A stretch of 42,425 nt of DNA from Clostridia bacterium (GTDB lineage Bacteria > Bacillota > Clostridia > Oscillospirales > Acutalibacteraceae): positions 1 through 42,425 of the forward strand of contig JAFYGK010000013.1 of assembly GCA_017543285.1 (NCBI GenBank). Direction: 5' to 3'. The notes beneath the pieces are model-generated. The model saw only the letters and a list, made by a program, of their open reading frames with translations. It was not told the DNA's origin and searched no databases. Positions 7,196 through 16,694 of the stretch are shown piece by piece; within the stretch, counting starts at the first letter, position 1; each line of letters starts with the position of its first letter. The position numbers and the translations under genes were made by a program.

Positions 7196-8671
7196 ATGAG
7201 TACGATTAGTTGCGGAGATTGCGGAAGACCTATTTCCGATACCGAGAGAACGTGTCCTTACTGCGGTTTTCCGGTAAGCATGAGCATTAACATAATGCTC
7301 AGCAATAAATCGCAGCAGAGCGGTACAAATACACGCGGCTCGCATAACCCGTCAAGGCACGTGCGCACGATAACCAATAAAAACCGCGGCAGAGCAAAAA
7401 GCTCTTCTGTTTCACACGGAAAAACCTATTACAGCAAACAAGCAAGCAAAAGGGGACGCGTCAGATACGGTTCAAAAAGATCAAACTCAAAAAAATATCT
7501 TGTTTATGCCGCTGCCCTGCTCATCCTTTTATTGGTGATTGCCGGAATTATTTTCGGCATAAAGCATTGCGGCGCGGGAAAGGGTTCGGTTGCGTCCCCG
7601 GTATCCGATTCTTCGGGCTATACCTATTATGCTTACAGTAAGGACTCAAACCGCCTTTACAGGCTCGACGAGAACGACGAAGAGGCGGTTCCCGAAAAGC
7701 TTTCCGAGCACATTCCGGGAGAGCTTTTGCTCGACGGAGACTGGCTCTATTTTACAAGCACAGACGACAATAACGCTATTTACAGGGTCTCCACCGACGG
7801 ATCTGAGGAGACCAAAATGGTCGACGCTTCAGCCCGAAATTTGTTCATCGAGAGCGGGTGGCTCGTCTACGAGGACAAAGATCAGGATTATGAGCAGTTC
7901 AAGATTCCGATAGGGGACGTCTCCGTTTCATCGACAAAGCCGGCGGAGAATGAAGACCATGCAGACAGCGATGGCGCCGATGACGGTAACACCGATCAAA
8001 ACGCACCGGATTCTGACTCAAAGGCGGAAGATTCCGGCAATGACGGCAGCTCGGCAGAAACAACGCCCGGGACAATGAAGGTGAACAATTCAAAGCTCCC
8101 GTGGAATCTTGTGCTCGCCAACAGCAACAATATCCTCAGCGAGTCCTATGACGACAAGGTTACGCTCGGGTTTATGGAAAGCGGCAAAAAGGTGGACAAG
8201 CGCATAACCTCAAAGCTGGCCGAAATGCTGACGGCAATGAGAGACGAAATGAGCCGCTGCGACATCACGCCGACATCGTCCTACCGTTCGGTGAAGGTGC
8301 AGAAAACCTATTTTGAAAGAGCGGTTCAAAAGCAGCTCGACGCCGGCCTTAGCCAGGAGGAGGCAGAGGAGAAGGCTTCGGAAAACGTGGCTCGTCCAGG
8401 AGCTTCCGATCACAACACCGGGCTTGCCGTCGAGTTTAATGACGGCGCCAAAAGCTTCGGTGAATCGAAGGAATACAAATGGCTTAAGAAAAACGCTCAC
8501 ATTTACGGCTTTATCGAAAGATATCCGGAGAACAAGAAGGACGTGACCGGGTATACATGGGAGCCGTATCATTTCCGTTATGTCGGCGAGGAGGCAGCGG
8601 CCGTGATTCATGATGAGGGCATCTGCCTCGAAGAATACATATTTGAGCATAAAAGCAACTGCATAAAATGA
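7196..8671 (+). CDS. zinc-ribbon membrane protein with VanY-like D,D-peptidase domain (491 aa)
   Basis: The start at 7196 is preferred over an upstream in-frame start because GAAAGGAAG precedes it and the protein then begins at the zinc ribbon. Domains: an N-terminal zinc ribbon with Cys6, 9, 20 and 23 (CGDCGR and CPYCGFP); a basic Ser/Lys/Arg-rich linker; one membrane helix at about 100-121; an outer segment with Tyr/Leu beta repeats resembling DUF5050 ([27 protein letters not shown]); an acidic disordered linker at about 245-290; and a VanY domain to the end. The first zinc His (406) is in [11 protein letters not shown], where Glu413 stands at the Asp ligand position. Glu456 and His459 lie in [10 protein letters not shown]. 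It shares its C-terminal third with the dockerin-VanY protein upstream. Either an active peptidase with an unusual ligand or a wall sensor is possible. Confidence 0.82.
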   Translation: MSTISCGDCGRPISDTERTCPYCGFPVSMSINIMLSNKSQQSGTNTRGSHNPSRHVRTITNKNRGRAKSSSVSHGKTYYSKQASKRGRVRYGSKRSNSKKYLVYAAALLILLLVIAGIIFGIKHCGAGKGSVASPVSDSSGYTYYAYSKDSNRLYRLDENDEEAVPEKLSEHIPGELLLDGDWLYFTSTDDNNAIYRVSTDGSEETKMVDASARNLFIESGWLVYEDKDQDYEQFKIPIGDVSVSSTKPAENEDHADSDGADDGNTDQNAPDSDSKAEDSGNDGSSAETTPGTMKVNNSKLPWNLVLANSNNILSESYDDKVTLGFMESGKKVDKRITSKLAEMLTAMRDEMSRCDITPTSSYRSVKVQKTYFERAVQKQLDAGLSQEEAEEKASENVARPGASDHNTGLAVEFNDGAKSFGESKEYKWLKKNAHIYGFIERYPENKKDVTGYTWEPYHFRYVGEEAAAVIHDEGICLEEYIFEHKSNCIK

Positions 8672-8729
8672 TGACGACGGCTTTTGCCGACGCGATAAAA
8701 AGACAAAAAATCGACAGGAGAAAACAGAT

Positions 8730-9359
8730 ATGAGCAATTTTACTATTGTTAACCATCCGCTTGTTCAGCATAAGCTTTCCATTATGCGCAATAAAAACAC
8801 CGGAGCCAAGGACTTCAGAGAGCTTCTTTCGGAAATAACGACCCTCATGGGATATGAAATAACAAGGGATTTTCCCATGGAAGAGATCGAAATAGAAACT
8901 CCGATGCAGAAGATGAAGGCGAAATTTATCTCCGGCAAAAAGGTTGCCATCGTTCCTATTCTGCGCGCGGGTCTCGGCATGGTTGATGGACTTGTTTCGC
9001 TTCTTCCGGTGGCAAAAATAGGCCATATAGGCCTCTACAGGGATGAGCAGACTCACAAGCCGGTAGTATACTACTGCAAGCTGCCTCAGGATATAGAGGA
9101 ACGCCTCGTTATAGTTGTGGATCCAATGCTTGCCACTGGCGGCAGCTCCTGCGACGCCATTCAGATGCTCAAGGAACGCGGCTGCAACAACATCCGCCTG
9201 CTCTGCCTTGTCGCTGCCCCCGAGGGCGTCAGGGCCGTGCAGAAGGAACATCCCGATGTGGATATATATACGGCAGCGCTTGACGAAAAGCTGAACGAAA
9301 ACTGTTATATCCTGCCCGGCCTCGGAGACGCGGGAGACAGACTGTTCGGAACAAAATAA
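8730..9359 (+). CDS. upp: uracil phosphoribosyltransferase (209 aa)
   Basis: This cytoplasmic enzyme salvages uracil: uracil + PRPP gives UMP + PPi. Family features: N-terminal [29 protein letters not shown] near residue 75, the PRPP loop [14 protein letters not shown] near 131, and a C-terminal uracil-binding [13 protein letters not shown]. Length and start match the family (about 209). A good AGGAG precedes the start. It follows the VanY gene by 58 bp with no terminator between, so the two may be cotranscribed; a strong terminator follows it. Confidence 0.98.
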   Translation: MSNFTIVNHPLVQHKLSIMRNKNTGAKDFRELLSEITTLMGYEITRDFPMEEIEIETPMQKMKAKFISGKKVAIVPILRAGLGMVDGLVSLLPVAKIGHIGLYRDEQTHKPVVYYCKLPQDIEERLVIVVDPMLATGGSSCDAIQMLKERGCNNIRLLCLVAAPEGVRAVQKEHPDVDIYTAALDEKLNENCYILPGLGDAGDRLFGTK

Positions 9360-9394
9360 CGATTCCCGGATATTCCCTTACGATGATATAAAAC

Positions 9395-9436
9395 AATCCC
9401 TGCCGACCGGTATAAGGCCAGTCGGCGGGGATTTTA
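9395..9436 (+). terminator. upp terminator
   Basis: A 13-bp stem (9395-9407 with 9421-9433, one G-T pair) with a T-run. A separate 8-bp perfect dyad at 9483-9490 and 9501-9508 lies before the converging nitroreductase gene but has no T-run. Confidence 0.85.
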
Positions 9437-9518
9437 CATTTGTTCGCAGCGGATTATTTTCGCGGGGCAGGCTGCAATTATTTTTTGCGGCGGGATCAAT
9501 CCGCAAAACGCAGGAAAA

Positions 9519-10076
9519 TCAGCCGACAAAGCTGAACCTGTCAGGCTTTAAATCATGCGGCTGTTTTTCATCGGCGGGATGACCGATGCCTATGGCTATC
9601 GCAAATTCATAACCGTCGGGGAAGCGGAGGAGTTTTTCCAGCTCCTCCTTTTTGTCGGCCTTAAAGGCTGCTTCGATCATTCCGATTATTACCGAGCCGA
9701 GCCCAAGACTCTCGGCTTCAAGCGCCAGATTCTGCACGGCTATGCCGCTGTCTATCTGCGCCCATCTTGCATTCGGATCGGCGCTGATAAAAACGCAAAG
9801 GGGAGCGTCATAGAAAATTTTCCAGTTTCTGCCCTTCATGCGTTCGATACGTGCCTGATCACCGGTTTGCCTGATATACTCGCACGCGGCAGCTTCGACC
9901 TTTTTGATTAAATCGACGTCGGTAACAAAGGTAAAATGAAAAGCCTGCGCGTTCATGCCGGTCGGCGTTGCCTTTGCGGCCTCAACAAGTGCGGAGATCT
10001 GATCGGGCAAAAGCGGCTCATCGGTGTATTTGCGGTGAGATCGTCTGTCTCTTATTACTTTTTGTACTTCGTTCAT
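9519..10076 (-). CDS. nitroreductase-family FMN oxidoreductase (185 aa)
   Basis: This is a small NAD(P)H:FMN-dependent oxidoreductase. Characteristic features are the N-terminal RDRRSHRKYTDEPL (FMN phosphate contact), ATPTGMNAQAFHF near residue 36, and the helix after DSGIAVQNLALEAESLGLGS in the second half, ending with AIGIGHPADEK. Length is typical. Substrate cannot be told. GGGAGG 8 bp upstream fixes the start. It begins 19 bp after the stop of the dockerin protein upstream on the same strand, so it is probably cotranscribed with it, although no functional link is obvious. Confidence 0.9.
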   Translation of the reverse strand: MNEVQKVIRDRRSHRKYTDEPLLPDQISALVEAAKATPTGMNAQAFHFTFVTDVDLIKKVEAAACEYIRQTGDQARIERMKGRNWKIFYDAPLCVFISADPNARWAQIDSGIAVQNLALEAESLGLGSVIIGMIEAAFKADKKEELEKLLRFPDGYEFAIAIGIGHPADEKQPHDLKPDRFSFVG

Positions 10077-10095
10077 ACGGTTGCCTCCCGACTGT

Positions 10096-11751
10096 TTAGT
10101 TTTCGCACGGGAACACTTTTATTATTCCTACTGCGTATTTGAGGATAAGAAGCGCATCCTCGGTGTTTACTCTGCCGTCGGCGTTCACATCCGCGGCGAC
10201 GGTCTGGTCTGCGTCGAGCTTTATTATTCCGACGGCCGCCTTGAGTGCCATAAGGGCGTCCTCGGTGTTTACTCTGCCGTCGGCGTTTATGTCGCCGTAG
10301 ACGACCGCTTCTTTATCCGCCCTGACTTTAGGAACATTTTGTCCGGAATCCTGAAGGATCTTTTCGATCGCTTCTATGGCGGCGTCCATATCTACCGGTC
10401 CCTCGACTATTTCCTGATAAAGAACGACGGTTCCGCTGCCGGTTACAGTGCCTTCGTTTTCAAACCAGATATGATCCTGACCGTCATAACGGACGCTGCC
10501 GCAGTAAAAGTCGCCGTTAAGAGCCAACGAAGCATCCTTGTGATTTACAAGCGGACTGCCCATCTGGCTTTTCAGCTCTGCTCCTTCCGCGACGGCAATA
10601 CTGCCGTAATTGGATATTTCGCCGCCCATTGTTGTATACAGCTTACCGCCCGATTCGACATTTATCGCTCCGTAGTTTTCGACGTTGCCTTCAAGGCAGC
10701 CGCCGTTCCCGACCGTGACGGCAGCATACTCCGGAATGATTATATTCGCCATTGTGCGAATGGCTTGTGAGTCGGAAAGGAGAATATCATCGGTGATAAG
10801 GACAACGGTATCCATATCACCTTCGACATTTTCTCCGGCAACTATGCGTTCTCCGCCGCATGCTGCCGCCAGCTCCTCATAGCCTGACGCTTCGATCATT
10901 CTGAAGATGTTTATATCGTCCCAGTTCTCGAACCGGGTCTTCTGACCCAGCATGCCCATCATCGCCACTATGGCGGCGTCCATATCTACCGGTCCCTCGA
11001 CTATTTCCTGATAAAGAATGACGGATCCGCTGCCGGTTACAGTGCCTTCGTTTTCAAACCAGATGTGATCCTGGCCGTCATAACGGACGCTGCCGCAGTA
11101 GAAAACCCCGTTAAGCTCGATAACGCCGTCGCTGCAATTAACTATTGTCGAGCCGAAACGCGATTCCAGCTCGGCGCCCTCGCAGACGGTGATGATTCCG
11201 TGGTTTTGCGAACGGTCACCCTGGGTGGTGCGGTAGGCTCCGCCCGGTTCGACCGTTATTGTGCCGTAATTCAGTGAACTGCAAACGGCCTCGCCGCCGT
11301 TCTTTATGATAACCTGTCCGTCGTTCTGATAAAAATCGGCGTCGATGCCTCCGCCATTTTCCACAACGACAGTGCCTTTGTTGATAACCTTACCGTTTGG
11401 CAGAGGAGGCGTCATCCAGTCGCCCTCATAGGAGGGCCAGAGAGAGCCGATGAAGCCGTTTTCTCCGACGGTAAGAGTTACGCCTTGTTCAACGGTCATA
11501 ACAGTGTCGCTGTAGTTTTCCAATCTGCCGGAATCGTACCTGATGAAACAATCTTTCGTAACGGTGAAATCCGCCGCGATATTAATCGCGGAAACAGGCT
11601 TGGTTTTGTTCAGCGCCGCTGCAAGCTCACCCTCATTTCTGACCTCGATCGTCAGGCCGTCAGCTGCCTGCACGAACGGAACCGAGGCCGACAAAACGGA
11701 GAAAGCCATAGCAAGCGTCAACATAACGCACAATAGTTTTTTTCCCTTCAT
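10096..11751 (-). CDS. secreted beta-repeat protein with C-terminal dockerin (551 aa)
   Basis: A signal peptide spans about residues 1-29 (LLCVMLTLAMAFSVLSASV, then QAADG). Residues 60-450 are built of short beta strands with repeated Asn/Gly turns (VNKGTVVVENGG-like, LNYGTITVEPGG, NYGSIAVAEGAEL), as in right-handed beta-helix or autotransporter-like stalks. A 45-residue segment is present twice at 217-261 and 415-459 (YDGQDHIWFENEGTVTGSG), 198 residues apart. A type I dockerin closes the protein at about 484-547 with two repeats, GDINADGRVNTEDAL and ADVNADGRVNTEDAL. No catalytic domain is recognised; an adhesive or substrate-binding role is a guess. GGGAGG precedes the start. Upstream, the 163 bp to the next gene show no clear promoter. 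Confidence 0.82.
   Translation of the reverse strand: MKGKKLLCVMLTLAMAFSVLSASVPFVQAADGLTIEVRNEGELAAALNKTKPVSAINIAADFTVTKDCFIRYDSGRLENYSDTVMTVEQGVTLTVGENGFIGSLWPSYEGDWMTPPLPNGKVINKGTVVVENGGGIDADFYQNDGQVIIKNGGEAVCSSLNYGTITVEPGGAYRTTQGDRSQNHGIITVCEGAELESRFGSTIVNCSDGVIELNGVFYCGSVRYDGQDHIWFENEGTVTGSGSVILYQEIVEGPVDMDAAIVAMMGMLGQKTRFENWDDINIFRMIEASGYEELAAACGGERIVAGENVEGDMDTVVLITDDILLSDSQAIRTMANIIIPEYAAVTVGNGGCLEGNVENYGAINVESGGKLYTTMGGEISNYGSIAVAEGAELKSQMGSPLVNHKDASLALNGDFYCGSVRYDGQDHIWFENEGTVTGSGTVVLYQEIVEGPVDMDAAIEAIEKILQDSGQNVPKVRADKEAVVYGDINADGRVNTEDALMALKAAVGIIKLDADQTVAADVNADGRVNTEDALLILKYAVGIIKVFPCEN
10374..10507 (-). repeat. internal direct repeat, copy A (downstream module)
   Basis: About 134 bp nearly identical to 10968-11101 (offset exactly 594 bp, about five mismatches), encoding residues 415-459 of the dockerin protein. 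Similarity drops sharply at the edges. Confidence 0.9.
10968..11101 (-). repeat. internal direct repeat, copy B (upstream module)
   Basis: Partner of 10374-10507, encoding residues 217-261. The 594-bp offset is a multiple of three, so the duplication keeps frame. Confidence 0.9.
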
Positions 11752-11914
11752 CTTTTCAAGTCCTCCCTAAAATAGTTTTTATATCTTATTCACCGGACGG
11801 GATCCGGTCATAAACCCAACTGTCTTTTCAGGCTCTTGCAGATGCTGAATGTGTTATAACCCGTATTGCGGATTTTTTCTATGCGTTCAGGACGCCTTTG
11901 GTCCTTTGACACGC

Positions 11915-13423
11915 TTATTTTTCCATTGCCGACAGATCGAGCCTGTCGTAACCCTTCAAAAACGCGTACAGCTTTTCCCTGATGATGTTTTCGCCGCCTG
12001 CGCTGTCCGATTCGATGTTTACCGGAATGACTGGATCATGCAGCGAAACGCGCAGCAGGAACCATCCGTCGCCGTTATCCCTGTCGAAATAGACGCGGAT
12101 TCCCTCGTAATTGTCGTCCGCTACCGTCCAGCCGGTCTGCTTTGCCGAGTATTCGGTCAGTTCCTTTACGACCTTTGCGCCGTACGCGCCGAAATCTTCG
12201 CCGCTGATGTTAAGACGGTATTCGGCCGACTCCACCGGCTCAGCGAGGCTATCGATGAGCGAACCGAGCGTCTTGCCCTGTTTGCGCAGCTTTGCGAGCT
12301 CGATGACCAGCTTGACGGCAAGATATGCTCCGTCGTCAAGGAAGTAGTTTTCCTTCAACGCGGCGTGGCCGGAGGTTTCGATCATTATCTGGCAGTCGGT
12401 ACCCGCTTTATTGAGCTCTATTCCCTTGTTGATGACATTTTTATAGCCTCTCTTAAAGCGCAGATGAACGCCGCCCTTTTCTTTGATAAAATCAGCAAGC
12501 CCGGTGGACGTTACCGAGTCGGTGACGATATACGTGCCCTTGTGCTGCTGGAGGATGATTGCCGAGATCAGCGCGATAAGACGGTTGCGGTTAAACTCGC
12601 TGCCATCAGAGTCCACCGCCGCCGCGCGGTCAACGTCGGTATCGAAGATGAGTCCGAGGTCCGCCTTGCTGTCGATAACGGCCTTTTGAATAAAGCTCAT
12701 GGCTACCTTGTCCTCGGGATTGGGAATATGGTTCGGGAATGTGCCGTCGGGATCAAGGAACAGGCTGCCGTTTATATCTGCTCCCAGCGGAGCGAGAACC
12801 TTAGTTGCAAAAAAGCCGCCCGCACCGTTGCCTGCGTCAACAACGATTTTCAGCCCCTCAAGCGGTCTTTCACCTCCGACCCCGGAGGTTATCTTATTGC
12901 GAAAATGCTCGGCGTAGCTTTCCATGAAATCCACTTTTGTTATGCTTCCGCCGCCTGCGTCGAGTCCATCGGGCAGGCCTTCGCACGTTGACAGTATTTC
13001 AGTGATGTCGCCCTTGTCCAGCCCGCCGGTCCTGACGAAGAATTTCAACCCGTTGCGATTAAAGGGCAGATGGCTTGCCGTTATCATTATGGAGCCGTCA
13101 TATTCAAAGCCGGGGGTGACAAGACTCATGAACATTGCAGGAGTCGTAGCCATGCCGCAGTCGATGACACTGACACCCATTTCACACATCGCGGTCATTA
13201 CAGCCTGCGACAGCGCAGGACCGGATATCCTGGAATCTCTGCCGACGGCGATCAAAAGCCCGTCAACAGGTTTATTCTGCTTTTCGGAAAGCCACAGAGC
13301 AAAGCTCTTTGCTATTGTCGCTGCGGCTTCATTGGTCAGATTTACATGCTGACCCTCGATGCCTTCAAGCGCAATACCTCTTACATCGCTGCCGTTTTGT
13401 AATTTTTTATAATCGATACTCAT
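11915..13423 (-). CDS. phosphohexomutase (phosphomannomutase/phosphoglucomutase family, 502 aa)
   Basis: The enzyme interconverts hexose 1- and 6-phosphates. Four family sites are seen in order: the phosphoserine loop TASHLPFNRNG (Ser117), the metal loop DTDVDR (Asp261-265), the sugar loop ETSGH (Glu349-His353), and a phosphate-binding segment RVSLHDPVIPVNIES near residue 458. The loops deviate from the textbook TASHNP/GEMSGH forms in a way I recall from other anaerobes. The open frame extends 88 codons further upstream, but that part is AT-rich promoter sequence; CAGGAG 7 bp before 13423 marks the true start. The exact sugar (mannose, glucose or another) cannot be settled. It diverges from the LRR-dockerin gene. 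Confidence 0.9.
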   Translation of the reverse strand: MSIDYKKLQNGSDVRGIALEGIEGQHVNLTNEAAATIAKSFALWLSEKQNKPVDGLLIAVGRDSRISGPALSQAVMTAMCEMGVSVIDCGMATTPAMFMSLVTPGFEYDGSIMITASHLPFNRNGLKFFVRTGGLDKGDITEILSTCEGLPDGLDAGGGSITKVDFMESYAEHFRNKITSGVGGERPLEGLKIVVDAGNGAGGFFATKVLAPLGADINGSLFLDPDGTFPNHIPNPEDKVAMSFIQKAVIDSKADLGLIFDTDVDRAAAVDSDGSEFNRNRLIALISAIILQQHKGTYIVTDSVTSTGLADFIKEKGGVHLRFKRGYKNVINKGIELNKAGTDCQIMIETSGHAALKENYFLDDGAYLAVKLVIELAKLRKQGKTLGSLIDSLAEPVESAEYRLNISGEDFGAYGAKVVKELTEYSAKQTGWTVADDNYEGIRVYFDRDNGDGWFLLRVSLHDPVIPVNIESDSAGGENIIREKLYAFLKGYDRLDLSAMEK

Positions 13424-13492
13424 AATCATTCTCCTGTTTTTTGAAGTCAAAATGCCTTGAAACATACAAAACTGCATGTATTTTATAAAAAT

Positions 13493-13521
13493 ATCATACC
13501 ATATCGGTGAAAAACATTCAA
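13493..13521 (-). promoter_or_regulatory. sigma-A promoter of the phosphohexomutase gene
   Basis: On the minus strand TTGAAT (13516-13521), 17 bp, TATGAT (13493-13498). The leader to 13423 is about 60 nt. Confidence 0.7.
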
Positions 13522-13659
13522 CTGAAACAAGGATATTTCTGAGGAAAATTCGTATAAAAACGACAGAAGCAATAGAGCGGTAAATATTCTGACATACTGG
13601 CTTTTTGCCGCGATAATTGCCGCCTGATTTAAATGCACTCGTTTTCAAATGAAAATGGA

Positions 13660-13688
13660 TTGATTTATTTTGTAAAATAGTATACAAT
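13660..13688 (+). promoter_or_regulatory. sigma-A promoter of the LRR-dockerin gene
   Basis: TTGATT (13660-13665), 17 bp, TACAAT (13683-13688), 52 bp upstream of the start codon. The AT-rich divergent gap 13424-13740 holds this and the opposite promoter and nothing else I recognise. Confidence 0.7.
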
Positions 13689-13740
13689 AAATAAAATAGT
13701 ACGGCGTTGCTGCCGATTATAGATTCAAGGAGGATACAGA

Positions 13741-15711
13741 ATGAAGAAGGCCATATGCATTCTTATCGCAGCTTTAATGCTTCTTGCTGCATTTTACATA
13801 CCCGCTGCCGCCGCTGAAAATGATGCTCCCAATCCGGTAGCCGGAAGTATTGTAAGCGCCTGCGCAAAAAAAGCGGGCGATGAAATCAGAGAGAGGATCG
13901 GATCGGACGCGGGAATCATAAGCAAAAGCCTGAAAGCTGATGAACTTAAAAGCTCCGGTATTATTGACGTCAAGCCTGTAGACGAGGACGAGCTTTCCGC
14001 CTCCGGCACTTTCACGATCTCCGATAACACCCTTGCGGGCATTTGCGAGGAAGGCGGACTCACAAGAACCAGCGGAAATACATTCAGAAGGGCCGAGGCC
14101 GAGCTGGTTCAGCAAATGGACATAAGCGGCTCAGACGTTAAGAGCCTTTCCGGCCTGGAATACTTCACCGGTCTGCAGCAGCTTGCCTTTGATGATTGCA
14201 GCGTCACAAGCATTACTCCGCTCAAATCCCTCAGTAAACTCACCTATCTTTCCTTTTCCGGAAATTCCGTATCAAGCATTTCCGACCTTTCGGGATTGAC
14301 AAGTCTTGCTTTCCTCGATGCGAGCGACAACAACATCTCTTCGCTGTCCGCCGTATCAAATATGACCGATCTTGAGGTACTGCTTGCCGGAAACAATGCA
14401 AAGCTGACCTCTCTGCCAACCCTTTCCAAGTGTAGGAAGCTCACGGTTATCGACGTGTCATACTGCGCGATTACAAGCTGCGCACAGCTTTCCGGATTAA
14501 GCAACCTCACCACAGCGGGATTTGCGAGCAATAATCTCAGCGGCGCCTTCCCTTCCCTTTCATCCATGACGTCGCTTGAGCTGCTCGATGTGGGATTCAA
14601 CGCGATAACGAGTATATCGAACATGTCCAAGCTGACAAACCTCAGAATACTCAGTATCGGCTGCAACGGCATAGAGGATATTTCGGGGCTCTCGTCGCTG
14701 AATAAGCTCAACATACTGATTGCATTCAACAACTCCATCGCTTCTCTCGAGCCTCTTGCAGGCAAAAAATCCATCAACGCCATTATGGTGGATACCTATA
14801 AGTACTCAACAGAGGAAATAAACAATTTTAAGGCAAATGGTGTAAACATCAAGAGTATAAACAACAGGAACCTCATTGCCGATCTCTATCCTATCATTGA
14901 CTGCGACGGGCTTGAATGGTTCACCGCATCAGGCAACGGAATCGGCGACATAACCCCGCTTATTACCCTGCCCAATCTGATAATTGTTGACATTGAGAAT
15001 AACTGCATAGATACCGTCGATCCCAACAACAAGAATTACCTTGAAATGCTCCAGAAGGCAACGGCTGACGGAAACGAGGAAGCAAATTCCGACGTCCAGA
15101 CGCAGTTTGTCAATCTGGGAATACTGGATGACGGAGATACATTCGGATCTCTGTATGAAACTCCGGTTTTCGGCGTGCAGGATGTTGCTTACCGTCCGGC
15201 CACCTCGCCCTCCGTGATGTATACAAAAGAGGGCGCAAAGCTGTCATGGACGGCTGCGGAGCAGCTCACATCCCCGGTGAAAACGACGACGGGATACCAG
15301 ATATTCCGCAGCGAAAGCGCAAGCGGGAAATTCAGACTTGTAGGCTCGGTCACATCCAAGGACATAGAGTCCTACACCGATACCACAGTACAAAGCGGCA
15401 AAACCTACTACTACAGGATCAGAGCGTATAAAGACACAAGCGTTCGCAGATGCTCTGCCGCTTGTACCGAAACGCTGGAATACACCCACAATACCCAGGC
15501 GCCGTCAGGGATTCTCGGTGACATCAACGGAGACAAAAAAGTTAACACCGAGGACGCTCTTATCGCACTTAAGGCTGCTGTCGGAATCGTCAGCCTTGAC
15601 GCGGCACAAAAGGCAGTCGCCGATGTAAACGGAGACGGCGCAGTCAATACCGAGGACGCCTTGCTCATTCTAAAATATTCTGTAGGCATCATAAGGAAAT
15701 TCCCTGCATAA
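13741..15711 (+). CDS. secreted leucine-rich-repeat, Fn3 and dockerin protein (656 aa)
   Basis: A signal peptide covers about residues 1-25 (MKKAICILIAALMLLAA, then AAAAEN). Internalin-type leucine-rich repeats of about 21-22 residues run from about 125 to 440 (SLTSLAFLDASDNNISSLSA-like units). A fibronectin type III-like domain lies at about 485-580 (KLSWTAAEQ, TGYQIFRSESASGKF, TYYYRIRAYKD). A type I dockerin ends the protein at about 590-655 with GDINGDKKVNTEDAL and ADVNGDGAVNTEDAL. It has no enzyme domain and likely binds protein or glycan at the surface (inference). The dockerin is very like that of the protein at 10096-11751. AAGGAGG precedes the start. It ends at a hairpin with a poor T-run. 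Confidence 0.9.
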   Translation: MKKAICILIAALMLLAAFYIPAAAAENDAPNPVAGSIVSACAKKAGDEIRERIGSDAGIISKSLKADELKSSGIIDVKPVDEDELSASGTFTISDNTLAGICEEGGLTRTSGNTFRRAEAELVQQMDISGSDVKSLSGLEYFTGLQQLAFDDCSVTSITPLKSLSKLTYLSFSGNSVSSISDLSGLTSLAFLDASDNNISSLSAVSNMTDLEVLLAGNNAKLTSLPTLSKCRKLTVIDVSYCAITSCAQLSGLSNLTTAGFASNNLSGAFPSLSSMTSLELLDVGFNAITSISNMSKLTNLRILSIGCNGIEDISGLSSLNKLNILIAFNNSIASLEPLAGKKSINAIMVDTYKYSTEEINNFKANGVNIKSINNRNLIADLYPIIDCDGLEWFTASGNGIGDITPLITLPNLIIVDIENNCIDTVDPNNKNYLEMLQKATADGNEEANSDVQTQFVNLGILDDGDTFGSLYETPVFGVQDVAYRPATSPSVMYTKEGAKLSWTAAEQLTSPVKTTTGYQIFRSESASGKFRLVGSVTSKDIESYTDTTVQSGKTYYYRIRAYKDTSVRRCSAACTETLEYTHNTQAPSGILGDINGDKKVNTEDALIALKAAVGIVSLDAAQKAVADVNGDGAVNTEDALLILKYSVGIIRKFPA

Positions 15712-15734
15712 CAACCCGAAAGTCCCGACATTCC

Positions 15735-15762
15735 AAGCCGCAGTTCTTTTCGACTGCGGCTT
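15735..15762 (+). terminator. hairpin after the LRR-dockerin gene
   Basis: AAGCCGCAGT (15735-15744) pairs perfectly with ACTGCGGCTT (15753-15762). Only a weak T-rich tail follows, so termination may be partial. Confidence 0.6.
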
Positions 15763-15845
15763 ATGTTATGTCTGCGCCGCCGGCAAAGGCCAGAGCATTG
15801 TATTGCGCGAAATTGTGAAAAAATATCAATTATTTTTAAAAGCCA

Positions 15846-15912
15846 TTTACAAAAAAGATTTTTTGAATTATACTTACACTGTATGTTGATTTTTGTCCTA
15901 TTACGTTGATTT
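15846..15912 (+). promoter_or_regulatory. promoter of the XRE regulator with 20-bp-spaced direct repeats
   Basis: TTTACA (15846-15851), 17 bp, TATACT (15869-15874). Just past the likely start point, GTTGATTT occurs at 15885-15892 and again at 15905-15912, exactly 20 bp apart. This could be an autoregulatory site. The remaining part of the gap 15712-15986 holds only the hairpin above. Confidence 0.55.
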
Positions 15913-15986
15913 GTGAAAACCGGCCGAAGGATTAATTCGGCTCATTTTGTTCATCCGTCAAGCAATTTGAAAGGAATGGTCGTATA

Positions 15987-16682
15987 ATGAACAGTAATTT
16001 CCCGAGAGTAATAACTCTCCTCAGGAAGGAAAAGGGCCTCAGCCAGAAATCCGTTGCACAGGATCTTGGCGTATCACAGGCGCTCCTTTCTCACTATGAA
16101 AAGGGAATCCGCGAATGCGGCCTTAACTTTCTTGTTCAGATAGCGAATTATTATGATGTTTCCTGCGACTATCTCCTTGGACGCTCAAACGAAAGAAGCG
16201 GCGCCCTGATCAATTATGAGGACATACCGGAGCCGGAGCAAAGCGGCAAGGAAAACCGTCTCAAGGGCAGCGTTCTGCCTGCGCTCAACAAAAAGCTTAT
16301 CGCAAACAGCCTCAACATTCTTTTTGACAAACTGCAGGGCGTCAACAATAAAACACTTACCAACGAAGCGACAAAGTTCCTCATGCTCAGCGTTTACCGC
16401 ATGATACGTATGGCCAACAGCACATCTCCGGGCTTTGAAAAGGGAGCTTTTTCCGTTTCTGACGCGCAGTATACCGCACTTTCCACTGCGGCAATGCAGA
16501 TTTGTGAGAGCAACGCCCTTCAGCTGATGAACGGAGAATATGTTCAGGGGGATAAGCTGGAAAACAGCAGAGATATGAACATATCCCTTGAAACTCTCGC
16601 GAAGGACTACCCGCTGTTTTCGTCGTCGCTGCTCAGCCTTATCAAATCCAGCGAAACAACCATGCTTGAGCTGATCAAATAA
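15987..16682 (+). CDS. XRE-family transcriptional regulator (231 aa)
   Basis: Residues 1-66 form a Cro/C1-type helix-turn-helix: ITLLRKEKGLSQKSVAQ, then LGVSQALLSHYEKGIRECG and YYDVSCDYLLGRS, the standard ending. The C-terminal 165 residues are mostly helical and not recognised; they lack the LexA/CI peptidase motifs and any clear ligand-binding fold. The 20-bp-spaced repeats downstream of its promoter suggest autoregulation. A lipoprotein gene follows 75 bp on. The ribosome binding site AAAGGA is about 10 bp from the start. Chromosomal housekeeping rather than phage origin is likely, since no phage genes are near. Confidence 0.9.
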   Translation: MNSNFPRVITLLRKEKGLSQKSVAQDLGVSQALLSHYEKGIRECGLNFLVQIANYYDVSCDYLLGRSNERSGALINYEDIPEPEQSGKENRLKGSVLPALNKKLIANSLNILFDKLQGVNNKTLTNEATKFLMLSVYRMIRMANSTSPGFEKGAFSVSDAQYTALSTAAMQICESNALQLMNGEYVQGDKLENSRDMNISLETLAKDYPLFSSSLLSLIKSSETTMLELIK

Positions 16683-16694
16683 CATAAACAATTT

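Noticed and set aside
11849..12991. 380-codon open frame on the + strand opposite the phosphohexomutase
   Set aside because: It mirrors a well-supported gene with all four catalytic loops and has no start signals of its own.
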